Shown here: positions 1 to 12,375 of the stretch, one piece after another
How the letters are laid out: each line of letters opens with the position of its first letter
Numbering within the stretch: the first letter of the stretch is position 1
Origin: Amorphophallus konjac
Lineage: Eukaryota > Streptophyta > Magnoliopsida > Alismatales > Araceae
Direction of reading: 5' to 3'
Assembly (NCBI GenBank): GCA_022559845.1
Contig: CM040126.1
Coordinates: 138,640,064 to 138,704,063, forward strand
DNA: 64,000 nt
Program-made: the position numbers and the translations under genes
Notes under the pieces: model-generated
What the model saw: the letters and a program-made list of their open reading frames with translations, nothing else
Database searches by the model: none
What the model was told of the DNA's origin: nothing

Positions 1-900
1 CATCGCATCATTTGTTCGTACATTATCTCTAAAGTCTATACACTACTTAGTGAATTGCATGTGCACTCAGAGTCTATACATTGACTGTGCATTCATTTGT
101 CTGGCTGCAAAACACTAAGTCTATACATTGCACTGTAGCATGCACGAACTCTAAGTCTGTACATTCGTTGCATCTTATGCATGCATCATTCAAAGTCTGT
201 ACAGCTTGTATTCACAACACAAAGTATGTACATCGTTCTGCTTGCACAAACGCCAAGTCTATACATTGGCTTTGCTTGCACGAGCTGAAGTCTGTATATT
301 GTCCACTTGCAGCATTAGCACAAGTCTGTACAGCCTGTGTGCTTCATTCATGAAGTCTGTACATTACTTCATGCATTGCACGAAGTCTACACATTCCTCG
401 CTAGCAAGTATGTCTAAGTCTATACATTGCTTCCTCATGCATTGCACAAAGTCTGCACATTGTGTGCTGCATGCTTACCAAGTCCATACACTGGCTAGTC
501 TGCACAAGTCTGCAAGTCTATACATTGGCTGCCGCATGCTCATCGAGTCTCCACATTCGATAGTGGCAAGTATGTACATCGCCCAGTGTCATGCATTCAA
601 AGTCCACACATGCACACACTTAGTTTGTGCATTCTGCTTTCATGCTTTAACACTAGGCATTGCAATGTCTATACACTGTTGTCGAATGTACATCAAGTCC
701 ACACATCTGTTGACGGCACGTCTATGCATTCATCTTCAATGTACACACTTTGCTTGATGCATTCTGCATTACACACTACAAAGTCTATACATTGCAAAGT
801 CTACACACTGCATTACACACTTCAAAGTATGTACATTGTTCAAAACGCAAAGTCCATACAGCCATTGTGCATTCATTCTTGATGTACATACTTTGCTTAC
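1..900 (+). repeat. Array of short degenerate words (AAGTCTRYACATT type) in LTR U3
   Basis: About 900 bases are built from a 12-13 base word, most often AAGTCTATACATT or AAGTCTGTACATT. It recurs every 25-45 bases, separated by variable text rich in GCATGCA and TTGCAC. The spacing is irregular and the spacers are neither unique nor equal in length, so this is internal LTR amplification rather than a satellite or CRISPR. It lies upstream of the TATA box at 1055, in the promoter-bearing U3 region. Confidence 0.85.
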
Positions 901-1054
901 TTAAACTGATAATTCTCTCTGTCTGTCAAGTACTTTTCGTGAAGTTTCAGAACAGCACATGATCCGAGAAGGAAGGGCTGACAGGATGCTACCACGTGGA
1001 GGAATTCTCTGGGCGGGAAATGTGGAAGCCACACGCCCTCTTGCTTGCTGCTGC

Positions 1055-1062
1055 TATAAAAG
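1055..1062 (+). promoter_or_regulatory. TATA box of the copia LTR
   Basis: TATAAAAG lies between the U3 word array and the R-U5 hairpin array, at the same relative place as in the LTRs at 20783 and 33593. Transcription would start about 30 bases downstream. The function is inferred from position and motif. Confidence 0.65.
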
Positions 1063-1365
1063 GAAGTCTTCTTCCTCAGGAGAAGACTGATCGAAGAAGA
1101 AGCAGAGGAGAGCCTGCACGATCCAGTGTGAAGAGAAGAAGAAGAAAAAGAGAAAGAGAGATTGAGAGATTAGCAGAAGAAGATAGAGAGCTCGTGAAGA
1201 AGAGGAAGAGGAGATTACCTTAAGATCATTCCTACTGGATGTTGGATCAGATCCACTCCAGTTAGCTCCTTTGAGAGCCACATTGTGCTTTATTATTTAC
1301 AACTTTCAGTCGCTATTACCACCTGTTTTTGTTTTATTTTCAAACTGTTCTTCAAGCTATCCGTC

Positions 1366-1629
1366 AGTAGTGCAAGCTGTGATGCACAGCGGCGAGGTGG
1401 ATACCTCGGACGGCTAAGCTGTATTGCCCAGCGGAGTAAGCTGTGATGCTCAGCGTTGCAGAGGTGGACTCCTCTTGACAGCAAGCTGTGATGCTCAGCG
1501 GGATGGCAAGCTGTGAGGCCCAGCGGTTGTAGGCAAGCTGTGATGCCCAGCGGTTCAAGCTGTGAGTCAGCGGAATCCACACTCGGGTTTGAGTGTGAGG
1601 TGGATGTAGGTCTGGAGGACCGAACCACC
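1366..1629 (+). other. R-U5 hairpin array of the copia LTR
   Basis: A run of AGCTGT...CAGCG units, each able to fold as GCTG/CAGC, is interleaved with purine-rich hairpins such as CGAGGT (1393-1398) with ACCTCG (1403-1408) and AGAGG with CCTCT near 1460-1475. It ends in a CACACTC/GAGTGTG hairpin followed by the GGTGG (1599-1603) / CCACC (1625-1629) stem-loop. The region would lie in the 5' leader of the element RNA. Confidence 0.6.
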
Positions 1630-3310
1630 TAAAAACCCTTTGTGCATTGGTTTGATTTCTTATCTGATTCCGCTAGATGAATGCATAGGGACGATATGGT
1701 TTGATTGCACACTGTGTGTTTGATTGTGGTATTGAGAGTCTTTGACATTGTTCCTAAGTCACTGATCAGTTCATCTATAAGCATATCAGTTGACTTAGTG
1801 AATCTATAAATTCCGCAATTGCTCATTAGCCTTCTGTTAGTATCAGGAAGAATGTTTAATTGGGAAAAATTTTTTAAGGGAGATTCATTCACCCCCCCTC
1901 TGAATCCACCACACCGAACCCAACACTGAGATCCCTCTATGACAATGGTCGAGAGAGGAGGGGCAGTCCCCTCTCCCCCCTGCACATGGGCGACCCTAGG
2001 TGGGTCCTCGAGAAGTCCCTGAGGGAGAGAATCCTCATGGGAATGGGAGAAGTTGTAGGATGGCATTGTGGGTGATGAGTCAAACAGGGGATTAAGATAG
2101 GAATGGAAATGCGAGCTGCCCCTAGGAGATGATCCTGAGGGTGTGAGGCAACTCCACATACACTAGAGCACCTAGGAAAAAGAAGCAAACAATCCTAACC
2201 GAGTTCTAAACAACAATCAAGTAATGCACACGCGAGTGGGAAGGGATGAGAAGAGAGACAACCAAGTAAACACCCATATTATGAATGATGCGTGACATAT
2301 TTTATGAATCTTTTTTCTTAGGACCTTAGTGGATTAATTAAGATGTGAGTTCACTCAACCACGAGGTACCTAACCAGGGTAAGAAATGGGGAACTGGCTG
2401 ACTCTAAAGGGACTCTTTCTCTCCCTGATGCAAACCCTAAACTGGGGGTGGTAGGGTACAACCTTCCCGGCGTCCGTGTGGGAATCCACGGTTCACGGGG
2501 ACTTACGGAGGTCCTCAGCAAGGTCCCCTAGTCGGCTCCAAGGAATATGGAGACGAGAGGAAACCCTACCTCGGTAGGAATGCAACTACTAATGAAGAGT
2601 GTGTATGATCCTAGGTGCACCGGAGTGCATGCAAGAGTCTAGCCTAGAAACTAGCAAGCAATGGCAAACAAGTATGATGAATAGAACACACAATGACGCA
2701 GCAACAAGGAACAGTCAAGGGAGACCAAAATCAGCACTGAATATCATGGCAAAATATGACATGGAAATGAAAATGAGGCTCGGGTGCACTGTAGCACGGG
2801 AAGAACGGTCTCTGGTAGACCGCACAGGGAGGGCGACAGTCCAGTGAGGACCGTTCAACAGCAGGGGGTAGTATGACTAGTAGAATGACGAAATGAACCA
2901 AACGATGAAATGAACAGAGGCGGAGAGGTAGGACGTACCTAGATGAACGGTCTAACACGGACCGTGGAATCTCTTGGACAGACCTACAGTAACTGCAGAA
3001 TGCCAATGAAACTAACAGTGTCAAGACAGAGACGTACCTGAGCCAGGAACTTGAGCGGCATGTAACAAACCATAGGAGTGTTGTACGGGCAGTATAGGAC
3101 CGCTGGAAGGAACAGGGTGGCAGAAGGGATGGCGTTGTTTGCAGCGAAGAGCGGTGCGCCTTCAGCCGTAGAATAGATGGACGGCTCTGGGGGAACCACG
3201 CAAATTCCAGAGGAAAGAAACCAGCAAAGGTCGATCTGAAACCACTCAAGAACAAGAACTAACAAAGCAAGAAGAGGGTCAGCAAGCCACTAACACGATA
3301 GGCAATAGGT

Positions 3311-3328
3311 GTCCCACCGTGATCTCCA
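3311..3328 (-). other. Primer-binding site of the minus-strand Tat-like element
   Basis: On the minus strand this reads TGGAGATCACGGTGGGAC, one base different from TGGCGATCACGGTGGGAC in the Tat-like elements at 19423 and 36940. It sits just after the LTR end. The shape is that of a PBS matching a tRNA 3' end; an arginine tRNA, as in Ogre/Tat elements, is plausible but unchecked. A second copy of its core (TGGCGATCAC) lies inside the LTR at 3466-3457. Confidence 0.65.
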
Positions 3329-3513
3329 AAAAAAGAGTGTGTTGACATATTTTCCTTCTTTCACCCGGCTTGAAAATCTCTCCTACCCCCTCTACTAAAT
3401 CAACGTGAGAACTAAATGATCTTGCAGCAGGAAGGAATAGAAGTATGTGAACCTATGTGATCGCCACCAAGGCTCCAAACGCGATGAACACGTTGTACCT
3501 TGGAAAGAAGAGG

Positions 3514-5589
3514 TGATGCGGGACGGACCACGGACACGACTCGAATTAGGAAAGCGATCCTCGGACTCTAGACGAGCTCGTGATTGTCCCTTAACGAGGG
3601 AAGCGTCGAACGTGCGCGGTTGAGAAACCGGCAGTGAGCTAGGGTGGTCGGCTCTCTCTTGTGCCCGGATCGGGTCACGGAACAGTCACACTCTATCTCG
3701 CAGCAGTGGTAATATCACTAAATATATCGGGCTACGATCCTAGCATGATATCTAGCAGCGGCATAAACAAGCATATATGAAATAAAGTAAATGCCAAGTG
3801 TAGGATCGAACACGATACCTCCAGGTTCTCGGCGTGGGGAAGACGGACCCGGCTGAACTCGTACTCCCGGAACAAATATTACACAATAATGACAGCAATG
3901 AAATATCGCCCACTCCACACAGGGAGGTAAAGGGCTACACAAGTGGGTCCGGGAGGACCGATTTCGGGTTGATGGGCGGCTTCTCGCGTAGCTTCAACGG
4001 CACATGAACTCGTGACTGTGGGGCCCACGTGCTGGCTAGAGGGGCCGTGTGGGACCCGGTGGCACCGCTGTAGTGGGGGACACCTGGAGGATCACTCCCT
4101 GGGCTGACGGCACACTGGAACGTCGACCGAAAGCCGGGCGGCTCGATCGGCACCCGCCGGAATAACCGGCCACGGACCTGCCGGTTCTATTTTCTAGCGC
4201 GCGACCCGACGAGATCACTTGCTGCGACCAGCACCGACGTCGGAATGCGACGAAACTGGCTCCGTGGGAAAGCTGCTTCGAAGGGCTTCGACCCTATGGG
4301 ATCACAAAAAAATCACCAGCTCTGTATTTCTGATGGGCGAATTTTGAAGGCTGCTGTTCTCCTTTTCAGATCTGCTCTGGCAGAAACTTCTTTTCCTGAG
4401 AGTTGGCATTGACTGATATGTAGACCTCCGAATCTGAAGTTGAGTTCTTCAGCAAAGTTGTAGCGATTCACGAGAGGAAACCAAGGATATTTTTTTGGAA
4501 GTTTTGTGGAGAATTGAAGTTTCTAGGAATTTTATACTGGCGGTGGGTCGGAGCTGGACTGATGCAGACAGAACAGATTTGGGAACTTGGACGAATTTTA
4601 GAAAATATGTAGAGGGAAAAAAATCAAGAAAATTCTTGGTGATAGAGGAAGGTGGACAGAACTTCCAATAAAATTGGGAGCTCCTGGGAAAATTAAAAAG
4701 TGGTCCGGATATGGAAAACTCAGAGGTGCTGTCACTGTAGATAGAAACCTGGCAGATCTGGGAATAGAAGAGGAACGAAATTTGAAAAATACCTAATGAA
4801 GGAATTTTGGTTTGAATGTTTTTGTGAAGATAAGGGTTCGAGAGGGGAACCACTCCTGAAAATTTCAGCTCCAGAGGAGGTGGGAGGTGGGAGCAGAAAT
4901 TCGGGGAAGACGCTTCTATCTTGGATGGACAGAATACCGAAGATGACTTCGCGGCAGCTCGATGGCGGCACGAACGGCGGCGGCGGCACAGATCACAACC
5001 AGAGATTGAGGAGAGGGGATAGAAGAGATTCCACTCTATAATTGGGGTTGAGGAGGAAGAACACCAGGGGGAGAGGTAGGGGGCGCACCAAGCACTCTTG
5101 CTCCAAATGGATTTTTTCTTTCATTAATTGTTCTAAATGGCAAAATACAAGTATATATATGCTACACATCAAATCCAATCTTCACCATTGGATCTAGGGA
5201 TGGGGGAAGGGATGGCCTGGATTAAGTGTGGCCAACACACAAAAAGAAATAAAAAAATTAAGGGAGGGGCGCCCCCTTGACCAAGAGGGGACAAGGTTGA
5301 AAGGGTAGGTAGCCTACCTTGGAAATTTTACCCCCTTTGCCTCCCATGTGGTCAATTGACATTCCAACCTTCTAGATGGCCACCTAGGATGGTTGACTAG
5401 CCCCACATGGTCTAGGTGGACCAATGGGAAAGGGGTGAGGGCCCCCTTGCTTGGGCCTACTGGAATTTTGCATATAAATCCACTAAGACTTACAATTGCG
5501 TACCCATATAACATAAGGGTATACATACAAATATAAAAGGACATAAATGTAAACAAAATGTGGACGGTCTTGCTTCGATGTCCCCATCA
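3514..5589 (-). repeat. 3' LTR of the LARD-like element
   Basis: This 2076-bp repeat matches 7606-9687 closely; visible differences are scattered substitutions and small indels. It is the 3' LTR because, on the minus strand, the purine tract lies just before it. A minus-strand TATATATA-like site near 5152-5160 may be the promoter. Open frames inside it appear in both copies and have no recognisable domain, so I do not call genes. Confidence 0.85.
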
Positions 5590-6806
5590 ATTCTCCCCGG
5601 GTGGGAGGAACTCGACCCCATCGAGTAGGGGTATGGATGCTCGAGTACTCCGACGGATCCGTCACCATGCCAAGTAACGCGGGTAGGCTCCACTCCAAGT
5701 GACCGTCACCTGCTCATTCCATATATACTCGATATGCACAAGCTGATGTGGGCTAGAGGTGGACACTCCGGGTGGGGCACTCTCAAAATGGCAGGAGGCG
5801 GCTTGAAGACTCACTAGGAATCACCGCTGAGTCCCTGTAGGTGACTGATCCGGGTATAGATGTAGAACCGATCCCATACTCATCGAGCGAGTCCACTCGC
5901 CTCTTACTCATAAGAGATCGACAACGAGCTTACACAAGACACATGCAGACTCACCATGCACTAACACACATATGCAAACCACACAAATAAGAAACAGACT
6001 CATAACTCGAGACAAATCTATGGTTAGTCCGACTCGTACATGGATGACGGCGGACCAGGACACCCGAACGTGTGTCATGCATGCATTTGACGTAACCGGT
6101 GGTTGACATCATGGGGAACTCCTAGACATCCTACGATGCACCAATCATGGACATTGGGCTTGGATGTGGGAAGTCCGGGAGCTACGGGTGGTTTAGATGG
6201 ATCGGGGAAACCAAAGTCTTCATTACCCCTAAATGATGGTTCGGACCTATGGCTATGTAGAGGTTATTTGGCCCGAGTGGAAAAGGCGTGATAGTGAACT
6301 CCGCGGAGGAAGTGAAGTGAAGATGGAGGCTTGGGAGATTCACTAGTGAGGGGGTCAAAAGGGTCGAAGAAGGTATGACCCCGTGAGATGGGTTCCAACA
6401 TGACATGGTCCCAAGTTTGGAATTCATAATCACCGCCATACATTATGATCGGTGGGACGACGGACATGTGTAGGAAATAAGATTCCTCCCTTGGGCAAAA
6501 GGGAATGAAGTCGGATTCGGCCGACATAGGGAGGAATAATAGAATCTCCGTGGTGACACAACCCACGGTGCACTCGGAGGTAATGGACCCTAAGGCCGGA
6601 TGGGTGAAGCTAAGACTAGCGGGTTGGTCAAAGCCTCAGGCCAGTAGGTGTGTCACCTTCCATTGTGAATCTAATCCCATGACAAGATCATCCAACGTGT
6701 CAACATGGTGACTAGATCGAAATGTGGTATGGAATGAGTTGACCGGCACTAAAGGTATGGTGGGGTCCATGGATGGGAAGGGATGTGGGACCAAGCCATC
6801 CTTGAG

Positions 6807-7240
6807 TCAACTAAGAAGCGGCTCGGCTATGAAAAGCGTACCCGTTAGAAACACGGGTGGCTCGGGCTTGGGTGGCTCAAAATGAGAGGGTTCCGAAGCA
6901 AGTTCGGAAATAAAGGGTGGTGCCATTGGAGCTCTCTCGAGTGGTGAAGGCCATGGTGTAGGCAGCTGGGAGGTAGATGCTTGTCGAAAGCTACCATACC
7001 GAGAAAAGTGAGACTCAAATGGTTCGACCAATAGAGCAACCGTATAGGATTACGCTAGAGAGATTGCCTTGCGGATAAAACATTCCAACTGGAAGTGAAG
7101 GCACAAACCTCTCCGGAAGTGAATTGCGGCCGTGTTGCTCTCCTCACCCAAGCCATGTTCCAATCAATACGTATGATATGCCCGAATGTACTCGGACATG
7201 GACCTATCGCCTTGGACGGGTCGACATGGGTTGGCCATAG
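6807..7240 (-). pseudogene. Possible decayed gag fragment in the LARD-like element
   Basis: On the minus strand, around 7225-7095, a frame reads GDRSMSEYIRAYHTY, a stop, then LEHGLGEESNTAAIHFRRGL. This resembles the helical part of retroelement Gag proteins in style. After another stop, a proline-rich frame runs to 6807. There is no intact start, length or zinc knuckle. The assignment is tentative and could be chance. Confidence 0.25.
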
Positions 7241-7590
7241 TTGCCAAAATATGGGAATGGATCCCTAGGAATGGATATGCAAGGCCATTTTTTTTAATTT
7301 TTAAAAGCAAAATGTGATGCTAACTAATGCACCTAGACATGACGACCAAGACTCGGTACGTGGCGGAGCTAACCGATCCGAAGATCACTCGCGTAAGTGT
7401 GCGGCCTTCCCGATAGGCGTAGCCTAATGTTTGACAACACCTTTTGATATACCGAGCAAAGGGATGTAAATGTGACCCAAAAAGAAACTTTTTTTTTGTT
7501 TTAAAATAATGATGACCCTAAACACGACTTAGACAATGACTAATGACTAGACATAAATGACACTTTTTTTGACACCCTAGACTCAAACTC

Positions 7591-7602
7591 GCTCTGATAC
7601 CA
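7591..7602 (-). other. Primer-binding site (initiator Met tRNA type)
   Basis: On the minus strand this reads TGGTATCAGAGC, the standard plant LTR-element PBS complementary to the 3' end of initiator methionine tRNA. It lies three bases after the LTR end at 7606. Confidence 0.9.
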
Positions 7603-7605
7603 AAC

Positions 7606-9687
7606 TGATGCGGGACGGACCACAGACACGACTCGAATTAGGAAAGCAATCCTCAGACTCTAGACGAGCTTGTGATTGTCCCTTAACGAGGGAAGCGTCA
7701 GACGTGCGCGATTGAGAAACCGGCAGTGAGCTAGGGTGGTCTGCTCTCTCTTGTGCCCGGATCGGGTCACGGAAAGGTCACGCTCTCTCTCGCAGCAGTA
7801 GTAATATCACTAAATATATCAGGCTACGATCCTAGCATGATATCTAGCAGTGGCATAAACAAGCATATATGAAATAAAGCAAATGCCAAGTGTAGGATCG
7901 AACACGATACCTCCATGTTCTCGGGGTGAGGAAAACGGACCCGGCCGAACTCGTACTCCCGCAACAAATATTACAAATTAATGACAGCAATGAAATATCA
8001 CCCACTCCACGCAGGGAGGTAAAGGGCTACACAAGTGGGTTCGGGAGGACCGATTTCGGGTTGACGGGCGACTTTTCGCGTAGCTTCAGCGGCACACGAA
8101 CTCGTGACTGTGGGGCCCACGTGCTGGCCGGAGGGGCTGTGTGGGACCCTGTGGCACCGCTGTAGTGGGAGACACCTGGTGGATCACTCCCTGGGCTGGC
8201 GGCACGCTGGAACGTCGACCGGAAGCCGGGCGGCTCCGATCGGCACCCGCCAGAATAACCGGCCACGGACCTGCCGATTCTGTTTTCTGACGCGCGACCC
8301 GACGAGATCGCTTGCTGCGACCAGCACCAACGTCGAAATGCGACGAAACTGGCGCCGTGAGAAAGCGGCTTTGAAGGGCTTCGACCCTATGGGATCACAA
8401 AAAAATCACCAGCTCTGTATTTCTGGTGGGTAAATTTTGAAGGCTGCTGTTCTCCTTTTCAGATCTGCTCTAGCAGAAACTTCTTTTCCTGATAGTTGGC
8501 ATTGACTGATAGGTAGACCACCGAATCTGAAGTTGCGTTCTTCATCAAAGTTGTAGAGATTCAAGAGAGGAAACCAGGTATATCTTTTGTGGAAGGTTTT
8601 GTGGAGAATTGAATTTTCTAGGAATTTTATACTGGCGGTGGGTCGGAGCTGGACTGATGCAGACAGAACAGATTTGGGAACTTGGATGAATTTTAGAAAA
8701 TATGTAGATGGAAAAAAAATCAAGAAAATTCTTGGTAATAGAGGAAGGTGGACAGAACTTTCAATAAAATTGGGAGCTCCTGGGAAAATCAAAAAGTTGT
8801 CCGGATATGGAAAACTCAGAGGTGTTGTCACTGTAGACAGAAACCTGGCAGATCTGGGAATAGAAAAGGAACGAAATTTGAAAAATACCTAATGAAGGAA
8901 TTTTGATTTGAATGTTTTTGTGAAGATAAGGGCTCGAGAGGGGAACCACTCCTGAAAATTTCAGCTCCAGAGGAGGTGGGAGGTGTGAGCAGAAATTCGG
9001 GGAAGATGCTTCTATCTTGGATGGACATAATACCGAAGACGACTTCGCGACGGCTCGATGACGGCACGAACGGCGGTGGCGGCGGCACAGATCACAACCA
9101 GAGATTGAGGGGAGGGATAGAAGAGATGCCACTCTAGAATTGGGGTTGAGGAGGAAGAACACCAGGGGGAGAGGTAGGGGGCGCACCAAGCACTCTTGCT
9201 CCAAATGGATTTTTTCTTTCATTAATTGTTCTAAATGGCAAAATACAAGTATATATATTCTACACATCAAATCCAATCTTCACCATTGGATCTAGGGATG
9301 GGGGAAGGGATGGCCTGGATTATGTGTGGCCAACACACAAAAAGAAATAAAAAAATTAAGGGAGGGGCGCCCCCTTGACCAAGAGGGGACAAGGTTGAAA
9401 GGGTAGGTAGCCTACCTTGGAAAATTTACCCCCTTTGTCTCCCATGTGGTCAATTGGCATTCCAACCTTCTAGTTGGCCACCTAGGATGGTTGACCATCC
9501 CCACATGGTCTAGGTGGACCAATGGGAAAGGGGTGAGGGCCCCCTTGCTTGGGCCTACTGGAATTTTGCATATAAACCCACTAAGACTTACAATTGCGTA
9601 CCCATATAACAAAAGGGTATACATACAAATATAAATGGACATAAATGTAAACAAAATCCGGACGGTCTTGCTTCGATGTCCCCATCA
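7606..9687 (-). repeat. 5' LTR of the LARD-like element
   Basis: This 2082-bp LTR adjoins the PBS at 7602-7591. Its minus-strand start, TGATGGGGACATCG at 9687, matches the start of the solo LTR ending at 41487, so the two belong to related families. A TATATATA-like site at 9250-9257 is the best promoter candidate on the minus strand. Confidence 0.85.
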
Positions 9688-9999
9688 AGAGGGAGACACT
9701 CACCTTGAAACCAGCACTGGAAGGATGCGCGGCCCTGAAGGAACCGCCCTTAGGTTGTACGGCCTCACGACAGACCGCTCGTCAGTGCTGGGTGGAACGC
9801 GGGATGAAGAAGTTGTGGAAGACTAACGGCTCTCAGATAACCGCAGGAGGAAGTAGTACAGCTTGGACTAAGCCGCACGTCCCAACAAGCGGTCAGGAGG
9901 AAGCCGCCCAACGCCGCCACGCCTTAGCTTGTAAGATCTAAACCTCCACCCTTTCCGGCCAGCCAGAAAGGATGGGCCTCGCGCTAGAAGGTTGCTGAC

Positions 10000-10108
10000 C
10001 TACAAAACACCGTGAAAAACACAAAAATGGACCCAATATTAGAACTAAAACGTGTAGTAAATGCCGAAAGAGAAGGAAACGAACATAACTAAATGAAGTG
10101 GGGGATAC
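10000..10108 (-). other. Candidate intron within the Tat-like LTR (109 bp)
   Basis: On the minus strand a donor CAG|GTATC begins at 10108 and an acceptor TTTTGTAG|G ends at 10000. The segment before the acceptor is T-rich. Just upstream of the donor is the conserved block ending GGTTTAAAAACC. The same layout occurs at 19016-19119 and at 36459-36564/47173-47278. Splicing is inferred from motifs and conservation only. Confidence 0.5.
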
Positions 10109-12024
10109 CTGGAGGTTTTTAAACCACTAGGGGCACCGAAAACATAGGAGGGTGTGTGTGAATGATGTATGGGAGTGAGAAACGTGGAAGGATTATAGAA
10201 AAAGTGATGCATGTAAACAAAAGAAGACAATGGGACTAAATGGGCTAATGACTCAAAATAAAACTACTCCCTGAACCGGAGGCCTGTGTGGACGTAGAAG
10301 GCCTCCCTCCCTGGTGGTAGGTCGCTCAAAGATTCGGCAGGGCTTCGCCGTCGACCAAAATCTCACCCCCCCCCCTTCAAGCCCGGCCTCTAGGGTCTAT
10401 TTATAGAGCACCTAAAGTCTTAGCTCAAAATTAGGGTTTCCAGCCATTTTTAGATTGAGATTATCAAAGATAAGTTGTAGATAATTGAATTATCTCTCAT
10501 CCAGAAGAAACGGTATCGAATTTGGTTCAGTATTCGCGATGAAAATGATGGGAGAAAATTGGGGATAAATCCACGAGTGAAGAGAGAAAATCTGTCAAAT
10601 ATTCAGAAATTCAGCAGATGAACGGTCTCACGATAGACCACGCATCAGGTTGGGCGGTGTACATATGGGCTGTCCATCACTATCGATGGAAATTCAATAA
10701 AATAGAAAATAAAAACCAATTATCCATCGAGCTGACCGAAAATATCACCATTGGACTCTCTGAGATGAACGGTCACTTATGAACCTTTCATCTAGAAGAG
10801 CGGCCAAGCGCCCACCGCTTATTCCCTGTCGGTGAAAAAATTAGGATAAATGAGATAAATGGGTAATTATCTGATCAATCAACCGAACCTAGGACTCTGG
10901 GACAAGAACGGTTAATGTCAGCCCGCTCATCATGTTGAATGGCTAAACATAAGCCGTGTGAGATCATGTCGGTGATAATTCAGAAAATCAACTAAAATAT
11001 CCCATAAATGTATGGATGGCCCAAATACGACCGCACAAGTGTTGCGCGGCCAGGGATTGACCGTTCATGAATTGGACGCTTGAAATTTCATAAAAAAGAT
11101 CAATTACCCAAAATTAAGGCCCATTAAGTCCTGAATTGAAGCAGACCTAGCCAGGGAGGGAGGCTACCCATAAAATAGGCCCAAAGATGCTGTCTGGAAA
11201 CTGCCTAGCTGGTGATGGACAACTCGAGGCATCTATAAATGAGAGTAAGAGAAATGACTCAACTTATCGGCAAAAAATGGGTGTCAACACTGTGCACATG
11301 GTCAAGTCTATGCACATATAGGTCTGTGGATGTCTAGGGTCTATGCACATATAGGTTTGTTCATGTCCAGGGTCTGTGCACGTATAGGTCTATGTACATT
11401 TAGGTCTGTGCATGTCCAGAGTCTATGCACATATAGGTCTGTGCACATATAGGTCTGTGCAGGTCCAGGGTCTGTGCATATGATAAAAATAGGTCAGTGC
11501 GCATGCACGCATTCATCATCATAAGGTTCGTGCACATTCTCTCAGGTCGGTGCACGTTTGGTTTCAAAGCTGCAAGGTCAATGCATCAACTGGCTCAATG
11601 CATAGAAGCCAACCCACAAGGTCTGAGCATAGTCACTAGGAAGGTCGATACATATCGGTCAACTCTGAAGACAAGTCAGAGCCATGCTTTAGATTGCTGC
11701 ATAAGATCTGTGCAATGAAGACCATCATGCTGATCAAGTTCAAAGCAGTTGAATGTAAGAGTTAACAACTTAAGCTAAGTTAGAGCAGCTGGTCAACAAT
11801 TCAACAGACACATGGGGAGCTCGTTGAAGATCAAGTGACCACGTGCTATTCAAGGCACGTAATTCAACACACGTGACAAAGATGATGTGTTACCTGGGAC
11901 TTCCGTTTGGCGCGAAAAGAAATGTCCACGTGGTAGTTCCTTTGAGAGGCCAATGATTGGATAATATTCTTCTCCACGTGGAAGAAATTGGTTCGCTGGG
12001 TCTTTAACCGATGATACCCTATTT

Positions 12025-12033
12025 TATAAATAG
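12025..12033 (+). promoter_or_regulatory. TATA box of the copia LTR
   Basis: TATAAATAG stands about 350 bases upstream of the hairpin array, the same order as in the other copia LTRs. The predicted start lies near 12060. Confidence 0.65.
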
Positions 12034-12375
12034 AAGAGCAACTCCGATCCCAGGAGAGAAGAAGAGACTACCAGAAAGCTGCGAGAGCCCCTACCGTGAA
12101 GATCCCATCTGAGAAAAGAGCAGCGTCAAGAATAAGAAAAAGAAGTGAGTCAGTAGAAGGCAAAGAGAGATAGAGAACCAGTGTGTGAGCAGAAGAGAAG
12201 ATAAGAGAGGAAGATCGAGATTGAAGTAGCCAAGCCTATATTTGAATATCTGTTTGAAGATTGGTCTCGTGGATCAAATCCAGAACCATCCTGCTCCTTG
12301 GAGCTACATTCTGTTGTTTTCCTTTTTGCCTTTTTGTTTGTTTGTTCTCTTTCCATTACTTTAGTGTTCTTCTGA

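Larger units (their letters stand above)
1..1925 (+). mobile_element. Partial Ty1/copia LTR (SIRE-like family), cut by the window edge
   Basis: This is a long terminal repeat without its 5' end. Block by block it resembles the complete LTRs at 19567-21674 and 32376-34483: a U3 full of short repeated words, a TATA box, repeated AGCTGT...CAGCG hairpins, the conserved GGTGG...CCACC stem-loop and a pyrimidine-rich 3' end finishing in ACA. I place the 3' end at 1925 by analogy with those copies. No initiator-methionine PBS follows, so it is a 3' LTR or a solo LTR. The next bases belong to a different, minus-strand element. It is clearly diverged from the other two copies and may be a sister family. 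Confidence 0.8.
5590..7605 (-). other. Internal region of the LARD-like element
   Basis: This spans 2016 bp between the LTRs. On the minus strand it starts with the PBS and ends with the purine tract CCCACCCGGGGAGAAT. Only short broken frames are present. Apart from a possible Gag-like remnant near the 5' end I recognise no protein domain. Confidence 0.7.
3514..9687 (-). mobile_element. Complete non-autonomous LTR element (LARD-like), minus strand
   Basis: Two direct LTRs flank about 2.0 kb of mostly non-coding sequence, and a 5-bp target duplication AGAGG (3509-3513 and 9688-9692) brackets the whole. On the minus strand each LTR starts TGATGGGGACATCG and ends in CATCA. A PBS complementary to initiator-Met tRNA lies at 7602-7591 and a purine tract at 5605-5590. 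It has inserted into the LTR of the Tat-like element at 1926-11289. With no polymerase genes and long LTRs it fits the LARD (large retrotransposon derivative) description. Copies or relatives supplying enzymes are not in the window. Confidence 0.85.
1926..11289 (-). mobile_element. Tat-like Ty3/gypsy element, 5' part, minus strand, interrupted
   Basis: Read on the minus strand, the LTR starts at 11289 with TGTTGACACCC, continues to 9688, resumes left of the nested element at 3513 and ends near 3340. A PBS-like site follows at 3328-3311, then leader sequence down to 1926. The leader holds the block CCTCCGTAAGTCCCCG... with a CCGTG/CACGG hairpin (plus strand about 2478-2520), shared with the leaders at 35448-35510 and 37405-37460. 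No Gag or Pol remains, because the element is cut off where the copia LTR ends at 1925. The TATA-like TATTTATA at 10398-10405 reads TATAAATA on the minus strand. Confidence 0.7.

Noticed and set aside
1..900. CRISPR-like array of short repeats and spacers
   Set aside because: Words are only 10-13 bases, degenerate, and separated by similar rather than unique spacers of unequal length, inside a plant LTR. The same array recurs in two other LTR copies.
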